Source: a bacterium
GTDB lineage: Bacteria > Chloroflexota > Dormibacteria > Dormibacterales > Dormibacteraceae
Direction of reading: 5' to 3'
DNA: 64,000 nucleotides
NCBI GenBank assembly: GCA_004299235.1
Contig: SCQL01000019.1
Span: 1-64,000, forward strand
Shown: piece after piece, positions 25,143 to 33,827 of the stretch
How positions within the stretch are numbered: the stretch's first letter is position 1
Layout: each line of letters opens with the position of its first letter
Notes under the pieces: model-generated
Seen by the model: only the letters and a program-made list of their open reading frames with translations
Database searches by the model: none
What the model was told of the DNA's origin: nothing
Translations under genes and position numbers: made by a program

Positions 25143-27059
25143 ATGCGAACTCACGAAGGGAGCGCCAGTAGAACCCTGTCCGGCTTGCCAGCGTCGGAAG
25201 TTGCAAGTGTTGATGGCGAGACGGCCGGCGGAGCCGAACTCATGCGGGCGGCGCTGGGTGGCGAAGGGCGCTATGAACCGCACGAGGTTAGCCGAGCCCG
25301 GGCTGTCATCTGGTTAAACCTGGCTTGCGTTGCAGCATGGGTTGTCATCAACAGTGCCGCGGCCTGGTGGCTGCATAACGTTCGGCCCCTCGGCGTCGCC
25401 GGGGCGGGGTTGGCAATGGCCGTAACGTGGACTTGGGCGCTCCGAGATATCTCGCACGGTCGAATGCCGCGGGCGGTTGCGGCCTACACCGTGTCGGGCC
25501 TGCTGCTTCTCCTGGCCATGGGGCTGTTCGTTCCGGAGCTGTCGCTCTTGTTCACCTTCGCGACGTTCATATTCCTGGCGTTCGGTTTGTCGTACATGAG
25601 CGGACGCGCATCGATGCAGGTGGTGGCCTTGACAGTTGGGGTCGCGCTGATTTTGCTTGTTACCTCGGTCGCGCTGCGCTGGACGAGCGGCGTCCCGGAC
25701 CAGCTCTACCGATGGGTCAATCTGGTCGGCATGCTGATGGCGCTATCGATTGATGGAACCATGTTCATCATGCTCCGCCGAACCCTGGAGGCTCGAGCCA
25801 GTCGCGTAATCGATGCCGAACGTGCAGCGGCGGAGTTGAAGCAGAAGCTTTCCCAGCAGGAGCGACTCGAGAGCCTGGGTCAGCTCGCCGGCGGCGTCGC
25901 GCACGACTTCAACAACCTGCTCGGCGTAATCCTCAACTTCGCGCTGTTCGCCAAAGAGAAGATCTTGGCCTCGGGCCAAGCAGATGGCGAGCTCAACACT
26001 GAACAACTGACGTCAGCCGCCAGCGATATCGATCGAGTCGTCAGAGCGAGCGAAAGCGCATCGCGGTTGACGCATCAATTGCTCGCGTTCGCCCGACGAG
26101 AGGTGTTACGGCCACAGCCGCTGGAGGTGAACGCGGTCGTGCGTGAGTTGGAGCCACTCTTACGTCGAACTCTCGGCGAGCATATCGAGTTCAGCACTTC
26201 ATTGAGCGCGGAACCGTGGCGTGCCCTAGTGGATAAGGGCCAGCTCGAGCAGGTTCTGACCAATTTGGCGATCAACGCACGCGACGCGATGCCCAACGGT
26301 GGCCGGCTCGTGATCGATACCGACAACGTGGATGCTGACGAGGCGTACGCGGCTGGTCGCCCGGGGTTCAAACCCGGACGTTATGTGAGAGTCCGGGTCA
26401 CCGACACCGGGACGGGGATGGACGAACACACCCTCCAGCACGTTTTCGAGCCGTTCTTCACCACCAAGGAAAGGGGGCGTGGCACTGGCCTGGGACTTGC
26501 GACTGTGCATGGGATCATCGAGCAGTCCGGCGGATTCATCACCATCTATTCGGAGCTCGGACACGGAACCCGTGTGAGCGCGATGCTGCCGGCGACTGAG
26601 CACATGCCCGCCGGGCTCAGCGTTCAGCCGAAGCCAATGGGGCATGTGGAGTCTGGGACGATCCTCGTCGTTGAGGACGCTGCCGACTTGCGCGAGGTGA
26701 CGGAGCGAATCCTGACCGGAAATGGCTATAACGTCATCTCAGCCAGCGACGGGCCGATGGCAATTGAAGCGGCTCGCCGCTATGAGGCCAAGATCGACCT
26801 TTTGCTGACCGACGTGGTGATGCCGAAGATGGACGGCCAGGACCTAGCCGATGCCATCGCTTCAACCCGGCCTGACATCCACGTACTTTTCATGTCTGGT
26901 TATGCCGAGCCAATGCTCGGAAAGTCAGGGGTTTTGGACGCGAGCATCCTCCTTTTGGAGAAACCTTTCACCGGGCTAACTTTGTTGGCCCGAGTGCGTG
27001 AAGCCTTCGGCACCATTACCCCGGCAGCGCCCGCAACGACGCCCCCTTCAATCACGTGA
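25143..27059 (+). CDS. Hybrid sensor histidine kinase with C-terminal receiver
   Basis: A 638-residue protein. Residues about 55-205 contain roughly six hydrophobic helices (MASE-like integral membrane sensor). A short coiled segment then leads to the HisKA domain with GGVAHDFNNLLG (phospho-acceptor His 254). The HATPase domain follows (NARDAMPNGG, DTGTGMD, GRGTGLGLATV). Residues about 505-620 are a receiver domain with phospho-acceptor Asp 557 in LLLTDVVMPKMDG and a Lys near EKPF. The HDFNN box is typical of kinases that pass phosphate to their own receiver. Signal and partner regulator are unknown. It stands alone upstream of the stressosome genes. Confidence 0.85.
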   Translation: MRTHEGSASRTLSGLPASEVASVDGETAGGAELMRAALGGEGRYEPHEVSRARAVIWLNLACVAAWVVINSAAAWWLHNVRPLGVAGAGLAMAVTWTWALRDISHGRMPRAVAAYTVSGLLLLLAMGLFVPELSLLFTFATFIFLAFGLSYMSGRASMQVVALTVGVALILLVTSVALRWTSGVPDQLYRWVNLVGMLMALSIDGTMFIMLRRTLEARASRVIDAERAAAELKQKLSQQERLESLGQLAGGVAHDFNNLLGVILNFALFAKEKILASGQADGELNTEQLTSAASDIDRVVRASESASRLTHQLLAFARREVLRPQPLEVNAVVRELEPLLRRTLGEHIEFSTSLSAEPWRALVDKGQLEQVLTNLAINARDAMPNGGRLVIDTDNVDADEAYAAGRPGFKPGRYVRVRVTDTGTGMDEHTLQHVFEPFFTTKERGRGTGLGLATVHGIIEQSGGFITIYSELGHGTRVSAMLPATEHMPAGLSVQPKPMGHVESGTILVVEDAADLREVTERILTGNGYNVISASDGPMAIEAARRYEAKIDLLLTDVVMPKMDGQDLADAIASTRPDIHVLFMSGYAEPMLGKSGVLDASILLLEKPFTGLTLLARVREAFGTITPAAPATTPPSIT

Positions 27060-27297
27060 AGCACAACACCTCCGGCGGCCCCCGGCGTCACGCCACCTGG
27101 TGCAGCAACGCCGGTAATGAACCGTGACAAATGCTGGCGCTTAGCGACTTGATTGAAGTGCTTCGACCCAAACCCATCGAGGTGTGTTCAAAGCCGACGA
27201 CCGCCACGTTGAGTCTGTATGGTTGCGGTTAACGTCCGCGTGCAAGCGTTGGCTGCAACGTTTTTGCGAATACTTCCCCGATGTTGTGAGGCAATTC

Positions 27298-28233
27298 ATG
27301 AGCACCAAGCAGATTGATCCAGTCGGAGCGGAGCTGTTCACTGAAGCGGAACAGGAGGCGCTCCGACACCTCTGGGACGTGTACGAGCGGCATTTCGATG
27401 AGATCCAGGCCGCCACGATGACCGCTGCGGTGGCTGATCCGGACCTCAAGAATATCCTCGCCCAGATGTCACCGAGCCGGATGGAGGCCGAACAGCTGAG
27501 GTCCAAACTTCAACTGCAGCGGGCGATGCAGGAGGGCCACTGGCAGCCGGTCCTCGACGATATCCGCCAGCAGGGCGGCCACTACGCGCGGATTGGGCTG
27601 CCATTCTCGTCATGGTTTTTGATTGTCACCGCGGCTCAGAAGGCGATCCTGGAGCGGCTGTTTGAGGCGTACAGCAAGGATCCGGCCGGCCTCCAGCGGA
27701 TCGTGCTGGCGCTGAACAAGTGGCTCTTCGACATCTCGCTGGCGCGCATTGGCGAGCAATATCTGGACACCAGGGAACATGTCATCAAGCAGCAGCAGCA
27801 GGCAATCAAAGAACTTTCAACCCCCGTCCTGCCGGTCCGCAGCGGGCTGCTCCTGCTGCCGATCATCGGCGTCATTGACAGTGAGCGGGCGCGGCAGCTG
27901 ACGGAGCAATTGCTGGAGGGAATCCGCACTCATCGAGCCAAGGCGGTGGTGATCGACCTCACCGGCGTGCCGGCCGTGGATTCGGCGGTGGCCAACCACC
28001 TCTTGCAGACAGTTCGCGCGGCCAAGCTGCTGGGGGCTAACGCCGTGATAACCGGGATTTCGACCGAGAACGCGCAGACCCTGACGCGGATCGGAGTCGA
28101 CCTGAGCGGTCTTTTGACCACGAGCGACCTGCAGAGTGGAATCGACGAGGCGGAATGGTTGCTCCAAGTCGCCCGGGCTCATCGCGAATCGGCGGCCAAT
28201 GGGCTGCACGCGCAGCAAGCGACCAATCGCTAG
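27298..28233 (+). CDS. rsbR: RsbR-like stressosome scaffold protein (protoglobin-like N-terminus + STAS)
   Basis: A 311-residue protein; the ATG at 27298 has a GTGAGG ribosome site, while the longer frame from 27184 has none. Residues 1-175 are helical, like the globin-type sensor of RsbR (LRHLWDVYERHFDEIQ and FEAYSKDPAGLQRIVLALNK). Residues about 190-300 form a STAS domain (AVVIDLTGVPAVDSAVANHL). The first stressosome phosphosite is Ser here (DSAVA) where B. subtilis RsbRA has Thr; the second Thr is kept in ENAQTLTR. With RsbS it would form the large cytoplasmic complex that holds RsbT. Confidence 0.85.
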   Translation: MSTKQIDPVGAELFTEAEQEALRHLWDVYERHFDEIQAATMTAAVADPDLKNILAQMSPSRMEAEQLRSKLQLQRAMQEGHWQPVLDDIRQQGGHYARIGLPFSSWFLIVTAAQKAILERLFEAYSKDPAGLQRIVLALNKWLFDISLARIGEQYLDTREHVIKQQQQAIKELSTPVLPVRSGLLLLPIIGVIDSERARQLTEQLLEGIRTHRAKAVVIDLTGVPAVDSAVANHLLQTVRAAKLLGANAVITGISTENAQTLTRIGVDLSGLLTTSDLQSGIDEAEWLLQVARAHRESAANGLHAQQATNR

Positions 28234-28239
28234 CAGCGT

Positions 28240-28614
28240 ATGGCAGTGCCAATCCTGAAGCAAGGGGACTACCTGATCGGCTCGATACAGAGCGCGCTCA
28301 CCGATACCGACATGATCGACTTTCGGAGCACGCTCGCCGACCAGGTCGGCAAGAACCGATCACGGGCGGTCATCATCGATGTGAGCGGCTTGGACGTCAT
28401 CGACTCGTTTACGGCGCGGACCCTGCAAGACATCACCCACACCGTAAAGCTGAAGGGAGCCGCGGCGGTGGTGGTCGGCATTCAGCCGCAAGTGGCGTTT
28501 GCGATGGTTCAGCTTGGTCTGTACCTCGATGGCGTTGCTACCGCCCTGGACCTCGATGAGGGCCTCGCCTTGCTGAATGCGGCGACTGCAGGTTGGCGTG
28601 CGCGTGGCCGATGA
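28240..28614 (+). CDS. rsbS: RsbS-like STAS anti-anti-sigma stressosome protein
   Basis: A 124-residue single STAS domain. It starts PILKQGDYLIGSIQSALTD and keeps the phosphorylatable serine in IIDVSGLDVIDSFTAR, the segment phosphorylated by RsbT in B. subtilis. It is only 6 bases after the RsbR stop and overlaps the RsbT frame. Together with RsbR it should sequester RsbT until a stress signal arrives. Confidence 0.9.
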   Translation: MAVPILKQGDYLIGSIQSALTDTDMIDFRSTLADQVGKNRSRAVIIDVSGLDVIDSFTARTLQDITHTVKLKGAAAVVVGIQPQVAFAMVQLGLYLDGVATALDLDEGLALLNAATAGWRARGR

Positions 28615-29005
28615 ACTACACATCCCGATCGTTTCCGAAGTCGATATCGTCATGGCTCGTCAGCAAGGGCGCGCACTCGCCGCGGAGCTGGGCTTTGCGA
28701 GCAGTGAGCAGGCTCTCATCGCGACCGCGATTTCAGAGCTGGCGCGCAACATCCTCCTTTATGCCGGCCGGGGTCTGGTCCAAATCACCACGGAGCACAG
28801 AGCCGGGCGTGCAGGGATTGGTGTAGTCGCCAGCGATCGAGGCCCCGGCATCCAAGATCTGCAACGAGCCCTCGAGGATGGGTTCTCAACCGGAAGGGGA
28901 CTGGGCCTCGGCCTTCCTGGCACCAAGCGAATCATGGACGACTTCGAGCTGGTTTCTGAAGTCGGCAAGGGTACCCGCGTGGCCGTCAAGAAATGGGTTC
29001 GCTGA
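28577..29005 (+). CDS. rsbT: RsbT-like serine/threonine kinase of the stressosome
   Basis: A 142-residue GHKL-type kinase. Motifs: ATAISELARNILLYAGRG (N-box), SDRGPGIQDL (D-x-G-x-G), TGRGLGLGLPGTKRIMDDFE (G-box). It phosphorylates RsbR and RsbS and then leaves to activate a downstream partner, in B. subtilis RsbU. The ATG at 28577 lies inside rsbS; internal GTGs at 28598 or 28604 would fit the RsbT N-terminus better (start of VADELHIPIVSE). No separate RsbU phosphatase is seen; the hybrid kinase encoded at 29768 may be the target. Confidence 0.85.
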   Translation: MRRLQVGVRVADELHIPIVSEVDIVMARQQGRALAAELGFASSEQALIATAISELARNILLYAGRGLVQITTEHRAGRAGIGVVASDRGPGIQDLQRALEDGFSTGRGLGLGLPGTKRIMDDFELVSEVGKGTRVAVKKWVR

Positions 29006-29643
29006 TGTTCCAGGAGCCGGCGGCGCTTCGGCTGGATTGGGGCGTGGCCTTGCAGGCGCAGCCAGGTCAGTCGGAATGCGGGGACGCCTGGGCCGTTGAG
29101 CCTGTCCCGGACGGGTTCCTTTTGGCAGTGGTCGACGGGCTCGGCCACGGCGCGGCAGCGGCTCGCGCGTCCCGGCGCGCGGTCGAGATCATCAGGAGCC
29201 TGGCTTCGAAGCCTCTTGAAACCATCTTCGGCGCGTGCCACAAAGCTCTGCTTGGCTCTCGTGGCGCCGCCATCAGCGCCGCGCGAATCAATACCAGCGG
29301 TCTGAGTCTGATGTGGCTGAGCGTCGGTAACGTCGAGGGCCTGGTCATCAACCGAGCTACCGGACACCCGCCTGAGCGGCAGCGCGAAACTCTATTGGAG
29401 CGAGGGGGCGTCGTCGGATACGAGCTTCCGACGTTGCGGCCCGCCACCATCTCATTCGAGCCGGGAGCGGTTCTGGTGCTGGCGACGGATGGCGTCAGGC
29501 ATGGGTTTGCGCTCGACGTGCGCACCGAGCTGGAAGCCCAGCCGGCGGCTGACCACATCCTTGCCCGCTACGGCCGTGGGACCGACGACGCCCTGGTGAT
29601 GGTCGCACGGCTGCTACGAGGCGGCAGAGATCAAGACTCCTGA
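29005..29643 (+). CDS. rsbX: RsbX-like PP2C/SpoIIE phosphatase
   Basis: A 212-residue phosphatase. The ATG at 29005 overlaps the RsbT stop (TGATG); an ATG at 28993 is an alternative. Metal-binding motifs appear as CGDAWAVEP, AVVDGLGHGAAAARAS and LVLATDGVRHGF, plus GTDDALVMVARL at the end. It lacks extra sensory domains and is the size of RsbX, which dephosphorylates the stressosome and resets it. Its stop overlaps the upstream part of the next gene. Confidence 0.85.
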   Translation: MFQEPAALRLDWGVALQAQPGQSECGDAWAVEPVPDGFLLAVVDGLGHGAAAARASRRAVEIIRSLASKPLETIFGACHKALLGSRGAAISAARINTSGLSLMWLSVGNVEGLVINRATGHPPERQRETLLERGGVVGYELPTLRPATISFEPGAVLVLATDGVRHGFALDVRTELEAQPAADHILARYGRGTDDALVMVARLLRGGRDQDS

Positions 29644-29767
29644 GCCGGAGCCAAGACAGCGGTACAGAGAAGCACTCCGGGAGTACGTCGGGGGAGGCGG
29701 TGAGGACTCGCTGCTTGTCGGCTATTCGATCGGCAGGGAGACGATAGCCGAAGGGCTGACCTCGCTC

Positions 29768-31465
29768 GTGGCTCTGCATGGCGAAGCCCTCAAGCATTTG
29801 GTCACGGGTGAGGCGGCACCAGAGCACCTTTCGGGGATCGTCGAGCTTTCGACGCAATTCCTGGAGGAAGCTTTGGCGCCGTTCGAAATGACGGTTCGGG
29901 GCTTTCAGGAAGCCAACGACCGGCTCGTACTCGCCAACATGGAGTTGAAGCGGGCGGACGAGATGGAGAAGCGCTTCCTGGCGAACATGAGCCACGAGCT
30001 GCGCACTCCGCTCAACGCGATACTCGGCTTTGCGGAGCTTCTGCTGGACGACCGCGAAAATGGGTTGAGGCCTGAACGCCGCCGCGCCTTCCTGGAGACC
30101 ATCCATCGATCTGGCAAGCATCTCCTGGCCGTCATCAATGACATCTTGGACCTGGCCAAGGTCGATGCAGGGCAGATGACCATCGCCGCTGAGCCGGTGG
30201 CCGGCGCTGATGCGGTCTCGGAGGTGATCGGCCTGATCGAGCCTCTGGCCCGAGAACGGGGCATCGTCCTGGAGGCCAAGGTTAGGCCTTCCATCCGGAT
30301 CATCGCGGACCCAGGCCGGCTAAAGCAGATCCTGCTCAACCTGCTGTCCAACGCGATCAAGTTCAGCCAGAACGGAGGCCGGGTCTGCGTGACCGCGCGC
30401 CGGCAACGTCACGAGATCCGTTTTGAGGTCACCGACACCGGTATCGGGATCGCCCCCGAGGACCACAGGCGCCTGTTCGTCGAATTCCAGCAGCTGGCTG
30501 GCGGTCTGGATCGGCGCCAGCAAGGCACGGGTCTCGGATTGGCGCTCACCAAACGCTTGGTCGAGCTGCACGGCGGCAAGATTGGTGTCCGCAGCGCTCT
30601 GGCCCAGGGCAGCACGTTCTGGTTCACGATGCCCGTCGCCTTGGATACCGAGACAGGCGCGGAGCCACTGGCGCGGGAATTGGAAGGCGATAGCACCGGG
30701 CCGCTTGTGTTGGTGGTTGAAGACGATCCCAAAGCGGCTGAGCTGCTGGTTCATTACCTGCGGTCGGCCGGGTACCGGCCGGAGGTGGCCAGACACGGTG
30801 GGGAAGCGCTCGAGAAGGCAAAGCGCCTGCAGCCCGTGGCCATAACGCTGGACGTTCTGCTGCCGAAGCTGGACGGCTGGGAGGTGCTCGCCCGGCTCAA
30901 GCGCGACAGGAAGACGGCCCACATCCCGGTGGTGGTGGTCTCGGTCGTCGACGAACAGTCGCTCGGCCGAGTCCTGGGTGCGGCCGACTACTTCGTCAAG
31001 CCGGTCAGCCGGGACGCCCTCATCGCCCGCCTCAGCCGCTACGCCTTCACCGCCAAAGTGAAGGAGCGCGAGGTCACAGTACTGCTCGTGGACGATGAGC
31101 TCGAGGCGTTGGAACTTCTCGCCAACATCCTTGAGCCACTCGGCTTCACGGTCATCAAAGCGGCGAGTGGTGAGGAGGGCATCCAATCGACCAGGCGGTG
31201 CCGGCCCGACCTGGTGATTCTCGACCTCATGATGCCGGGCATGACTGGATTCGAGGTCGTCAAGGTGCTGAAGGCGGATCTGTACACGCGGGCCATCCCC
31301 ATCCTGATCGTCACCGCCAAAGACATGAACGAGCACGACAAGGCGGCGCTCAATGGTGATGTGGAGGCGGTGCTCAGCAAGGGCTCGCTCGCCTCAATGG
31401 ATCTGCTCGCCTGGTTGGAGGAAGCGCTCGGCGCTCATGCGCCCAGGGCTGACACCGCAGTCTGA
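29768..31465 (+). CDS. Hybrid histidine kinase with RsbU_N-like head and two receivers
   Basis: From the first canonical start (GTG 29768) 565 residues. The N-terminus (FLEEALAPFEMTVRGFQEAN) resembles the RsbT-binding domain of RsbU. The open frame continues upstream to 29600 with PEPRQRYREALREYVGGGGE and YSIGRETIAEGLTSLV, which also look like RsbU_N, so the true start is probably earlier. HisKA: MSHELRTPLNAILGF (His 76). HATPase: NAIKFSQNGGRV, DTGIGIAPED, GTGLGLALTKRL. Two receivers follow with Asp in ITLDVLLPKLDG and in LVILDLMMPGMTG. It likely receives RsbT and passes the signal into a phosphorelay. Confidence 0.85.
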   Translation: MALHGEALKHLVTGEAAPEHLSGIVELSTQFLEEALAPFEMTVRGFQEANDRLVLANMELKRADEMEKRFLANMSHELRTPLNAILGFAELLLDDRENGLRPERRRAFLETIHRSGKHLLAVINDILDLAKVDAGQMTIAAEPVAGADAVSEVIGLIEPLARERGIVLEAKVRPSIRIIADPGRLKQILLNLLSNAIKFSQNGGRVCVTARRQRHEIRFEVTDTGIGIAPEDHRRLFVEFQQLAGGLDRRQQGTGLGLALTKRLVELHGGKIGVRSALAQGSTFWFTMPVALDTETGAEPLARELEGDSTGPLVLVVEDDPKAAELLVHYLRSAGYRPEVARHGGEALEKAKRLQPVAITLDVLLPKLDGWEVLARLKRDRKTAHIPVVVVSVVDEQSLGRVLGAADYFVKPVSRDALIARLSRYAFTAKVKEREVTVLLVDDELEALELLANILEPLGFTVIKAASGEEGIQSTRRCRPDLVILDLMMPGMTGFEVVKVLKADLYTRAIPILIVTAKDMNEHDKAALNGDVEAVLSKGSLASMDLLAWLEEALGAHAPRADTAV

Positions 31466-31508
31466 GCACCGGCGAACCCCTTGCCGTCAGCTGCCGCGCG
31501 CCGTGCGC

Positions 31509-32714
31509 TCAGGTTCGGGCTGAGTCGACTGTCCGGCGCACGGCGTCCAGGTCGTGCGCGGCGGAAACGAACCACGCTTCGTACTGAGACGGTGGCAACA
31601 GCACGCCGTGCGCCCGCATCAGGTTGAAGAAACGCGCGAACTCGGCAGGCCCCCCAGGCAGGAACACGGTCAGTAAGGACGCAACGCGAGCGATCCGGGC
31701 GTTGGGCAGAGCGCGCCGGAGACCCGCCTCGAGTTCGGCCGAAACATCCTCAAGCCGCTCGTAGACCGCGGGCTCAAGGCTGCGCAACGTCGCCTCGCCG
31801 GCCGCCATGACCGCGGGGTGGCCGGAGAGCGTGCCCGCCTGGTAGACAGGCCCGGACGGCGCCACCAGGTCCATGAGATCCGACCGCCCCCCGTATGCCC
31901 CGATCGGGAGTCCGCCGCCGATCACCTTGCCGAGCACGGTCAAATCCGGTGTGACTCCATACCTTTCCTGGGCGCCGCCGCGGGCGACCCGGAAGCCCGT
32001 GATCACCTCGTCGAAGACCAACAGAGCCCCGTGCTCGGAGGTGACTCGACGCAGGCCTTCGAGGAAGCCTGGCGCCGGCGGAACCACGCCCATGTTCGCC
32101 GCCACCGGCTCCACGATCACGGCGGCGACCTTCCCGGGGTTGGCGGCGAGGGCGGAAGCCACCGCTTCGAGGTCGTTGTAGGGCCCCACCAGTGTCTGGG
32201 CCGCAACCGCTTCTGTCACCCCGGCGCTCCCGGGCAGGCTCAACGTCGCCAGGCCGGATCCTGCTCGGGCGAGGAGGCCGTCGGAGTGCCCGTGGTAGCA
32301 ACCTTCGAACTTCAGGACCAGGTCTCGCCCGGTCGCGGCCCGAGCGACCCGAAGCGCGCTCATGACCGCCTCCGTCCCCGAGTTGACGAAGCGCATCCGT
32401 TCGACCGATGGCATGCGCTCGCGGATCAGAGCCCCCAGCCGAACCTCCGCCGAGGTGGTGACTCCGAATGGGCCTCCGGCCGCCACCGCGGCCGCCACCG
32501 CGGTGCTGACGGCGGGGTGAGCGTGGCCGAGGATGAGTGGCCCGTAGGCGCACACATAGTCGACATACTCACGACCGGCCTCGTCCCACACGCGAGCGCC
32601 CTGGCCGCGTACGAGCAACGGCGGCTCGCCGCCGACCGCACCGTAGGCGCGCACCGGGCTGTTGACGCCGCCGGGGAAGAGGTCCGCGGCCTTCACCGGG
32701 CCGGATTCATGCAT
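31509..32714 (-). CDS. hemL: Glutamate-1-semialdehyde 2,1-aminomutase
   Basis: A 401-residue PLP enzyme making 5-aminolevulinate from glutamate-1-semialdehyde, the second step of C5 tetrapyrrole synthesis. Signatures: PGGVNSPVRAYGAVGG, FVNSGTEAVMSALRVARA, GCYHGHSDGLL, VFDEVITGFRV, and the PLP lysine in TVLGKVIGGG (Lys 263). I chose the ATG at 32714, 5 bases after the hemA stop, over the upstream in-frame ATG at 32744, which would overlap hemA. Length is slightly below the usual 425. Confidence 0.92.
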   Translation of the reverse strand: MHESGPVKAADLFPGGVNSPVRAYGAVGGEPPLLVRGQGARVWDEAGREYVDYVCAYGPLILGHAHPAVSTAVAAAVAAGGPFGVTTSAEVRLGALIRERMPSVERMRFVNSGTEAVMSALRVARAATGRDLVLKFEGCYHGHSDGLLARAGSGLATLSLPGSAGVTEAVAAQTLVGPYNDLEAVASALAANPGKVAAVIVEPVAANMGVVPPAPGFLEGLRRVTSEHGALLVFDEVITGFRVARGGAQERYGVTPDLTVLGKVIGGGLPIGAYGGRSDLMDLVAPSGPVYQAGTLSGHPAVMAAGEATLRSLEPAVYERLEDVSAELEAGLRRALPNARIARVASLLTVFLPGGPAEFARFFNLMRAHGVLLPPSQYEAWFVSAAHDLDAVRRTVDSART

Positions 32715-32719
32715 ACCCG

Positions 32720-33652
32720 TCACGAGCGGTGTCGCGGTCGGCACTCCAGCCAGCGCATGTAATCGGCGGTCTTGAGCTCGACCACGGACTGGGCGGCTTC
32801 GACGTACGCCTGGGGCCCGGACTGACTGCGGTCGTACAAGTCGTCGATGGCCAAAAAGTCCGCGCCCAAACGCAGGCGCTCACGCGCCGCCACGGCTGGA
32901 GGCGAGGACAGGTCCGCCGTCGGCGGGAGTCCGGCCGCCGCCGCCCAGGGGCCGGCCAGCGCCACCGCGATGGCGGACATCTGGGGCGCGAGACCGACGG
33001 CTTCCGCCAGGTCCGCCGCCGACGCCTTACGTTCTCGGGCCAGCCGCTCCGCGCGCGTCCGCGTCCGGCTCGCGATCGTCACCTGTGCCTGCCGGCGGTT
33101 GAGCGCTCTCGCCAGGAGCGCACCCATTCGGCCCGCGCCGACCACCAACACCGGCTCGCCGCCGAGCGGCACCCGACCGGACAACCACTCGACGGCGCGG
33201 TCGGCCAGGCTGGGCGCTTCGCTCCGGCGTCCAGTCCGCACCCGGCGTCCGGTCGCGATGGCGGTCTCGAATAACCGGATCAGGGAGCCGTCGATGAGCC
33301 GATCCGCCCGCGCATCGGCCAGTCCCTGGCGGACCTGGTGCAGGACCTCGTCCTCTCCGGTCACGGCGCTTTCAATACCGGCCGCGACCCGGAGCAGGTG
33401 CGCCACAGCCGAGGTCGACTGCAGTTGCGGTACGTGGTCAGTGGGGATGGCTCCCAGCCCGTACAGCTCGACGCGGTGACATGTGGCCAGGAGGACGCGG
33501 CGGCTGTCCGACCGGCTCTCGCTCTCCCACCGCTCCTTGAGCACTTCGCGCTCCGCGGCGGAAAACTCTCCTGCGGTGGCGGTCAACGCCCAGGGGGCGT
33601 CCATCGGGACTTCACCAATGGGGGCCCGGTCCCTGGCCACGAGCTCTTCCAT
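32720..33652 (-). CDS. hemA: Glutamyl-tRNA reductase, short form
   Basis: A 310-residue protein from the ATG at 33652; the frame is open up to 33886 but the added Arg-rich stretch looks non-coding. The catalytic Cys lies in LLATCHRVELYG. GIESAVTGEDEVLHQVRQGL is the second family signature, and VLVVGAGRMGALLARALNRR the NADPH-binding fold. It reduces glutamyl-tRNA to glutamate-1-semialdehyde for HemL, encoded next. It is about 100 residues shorter than usual: the C-terminal dimerisation domain is essentially missing. Confidence 0.85.
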   Translation of the reverse strand: MEELVARDRAPIGEVPMDAPWALTATAGEFSAAEREVLKERWESESRSDSRRVLLATCHRVELYGLGAIPTDHVPQLQSTSAVAHLLRVAAGIESAVTGEDEVLHQVRQGLADARADRLIDGSLIRLFETAIATGRRVRTGRRSEAPSLADRAVEWLSGRVPLGGEPVLVVGAGRMGALLARALNRRQAQVTIASRTRTRAERLARERKASAADLAEAVGLAPQMSAIAVALAGPWAAAAGLPPTADLSSPPAVAARERLRLGADFLAIDDLYDRSQSGPQAYVEAAQSVVELKTADYMRWLECRPRHRS

Positions 33653-33827
33653 CGTTCGAAGTCTACGCAAACCAGCCGTTCGCCCCGGCCCTTCCCGCCG
33701 GCGCGCGCGGCTGCTCAATCTGTGTCGCCGGACGCCTCGACTCGGCACATCGGGGGCATTGCCGCCTCGCCCGCCGGGTCGCAAGAGTTGATCAACAGTC
33801 GGTTCGGCTTTCAAGCGGAGGAAGCTC

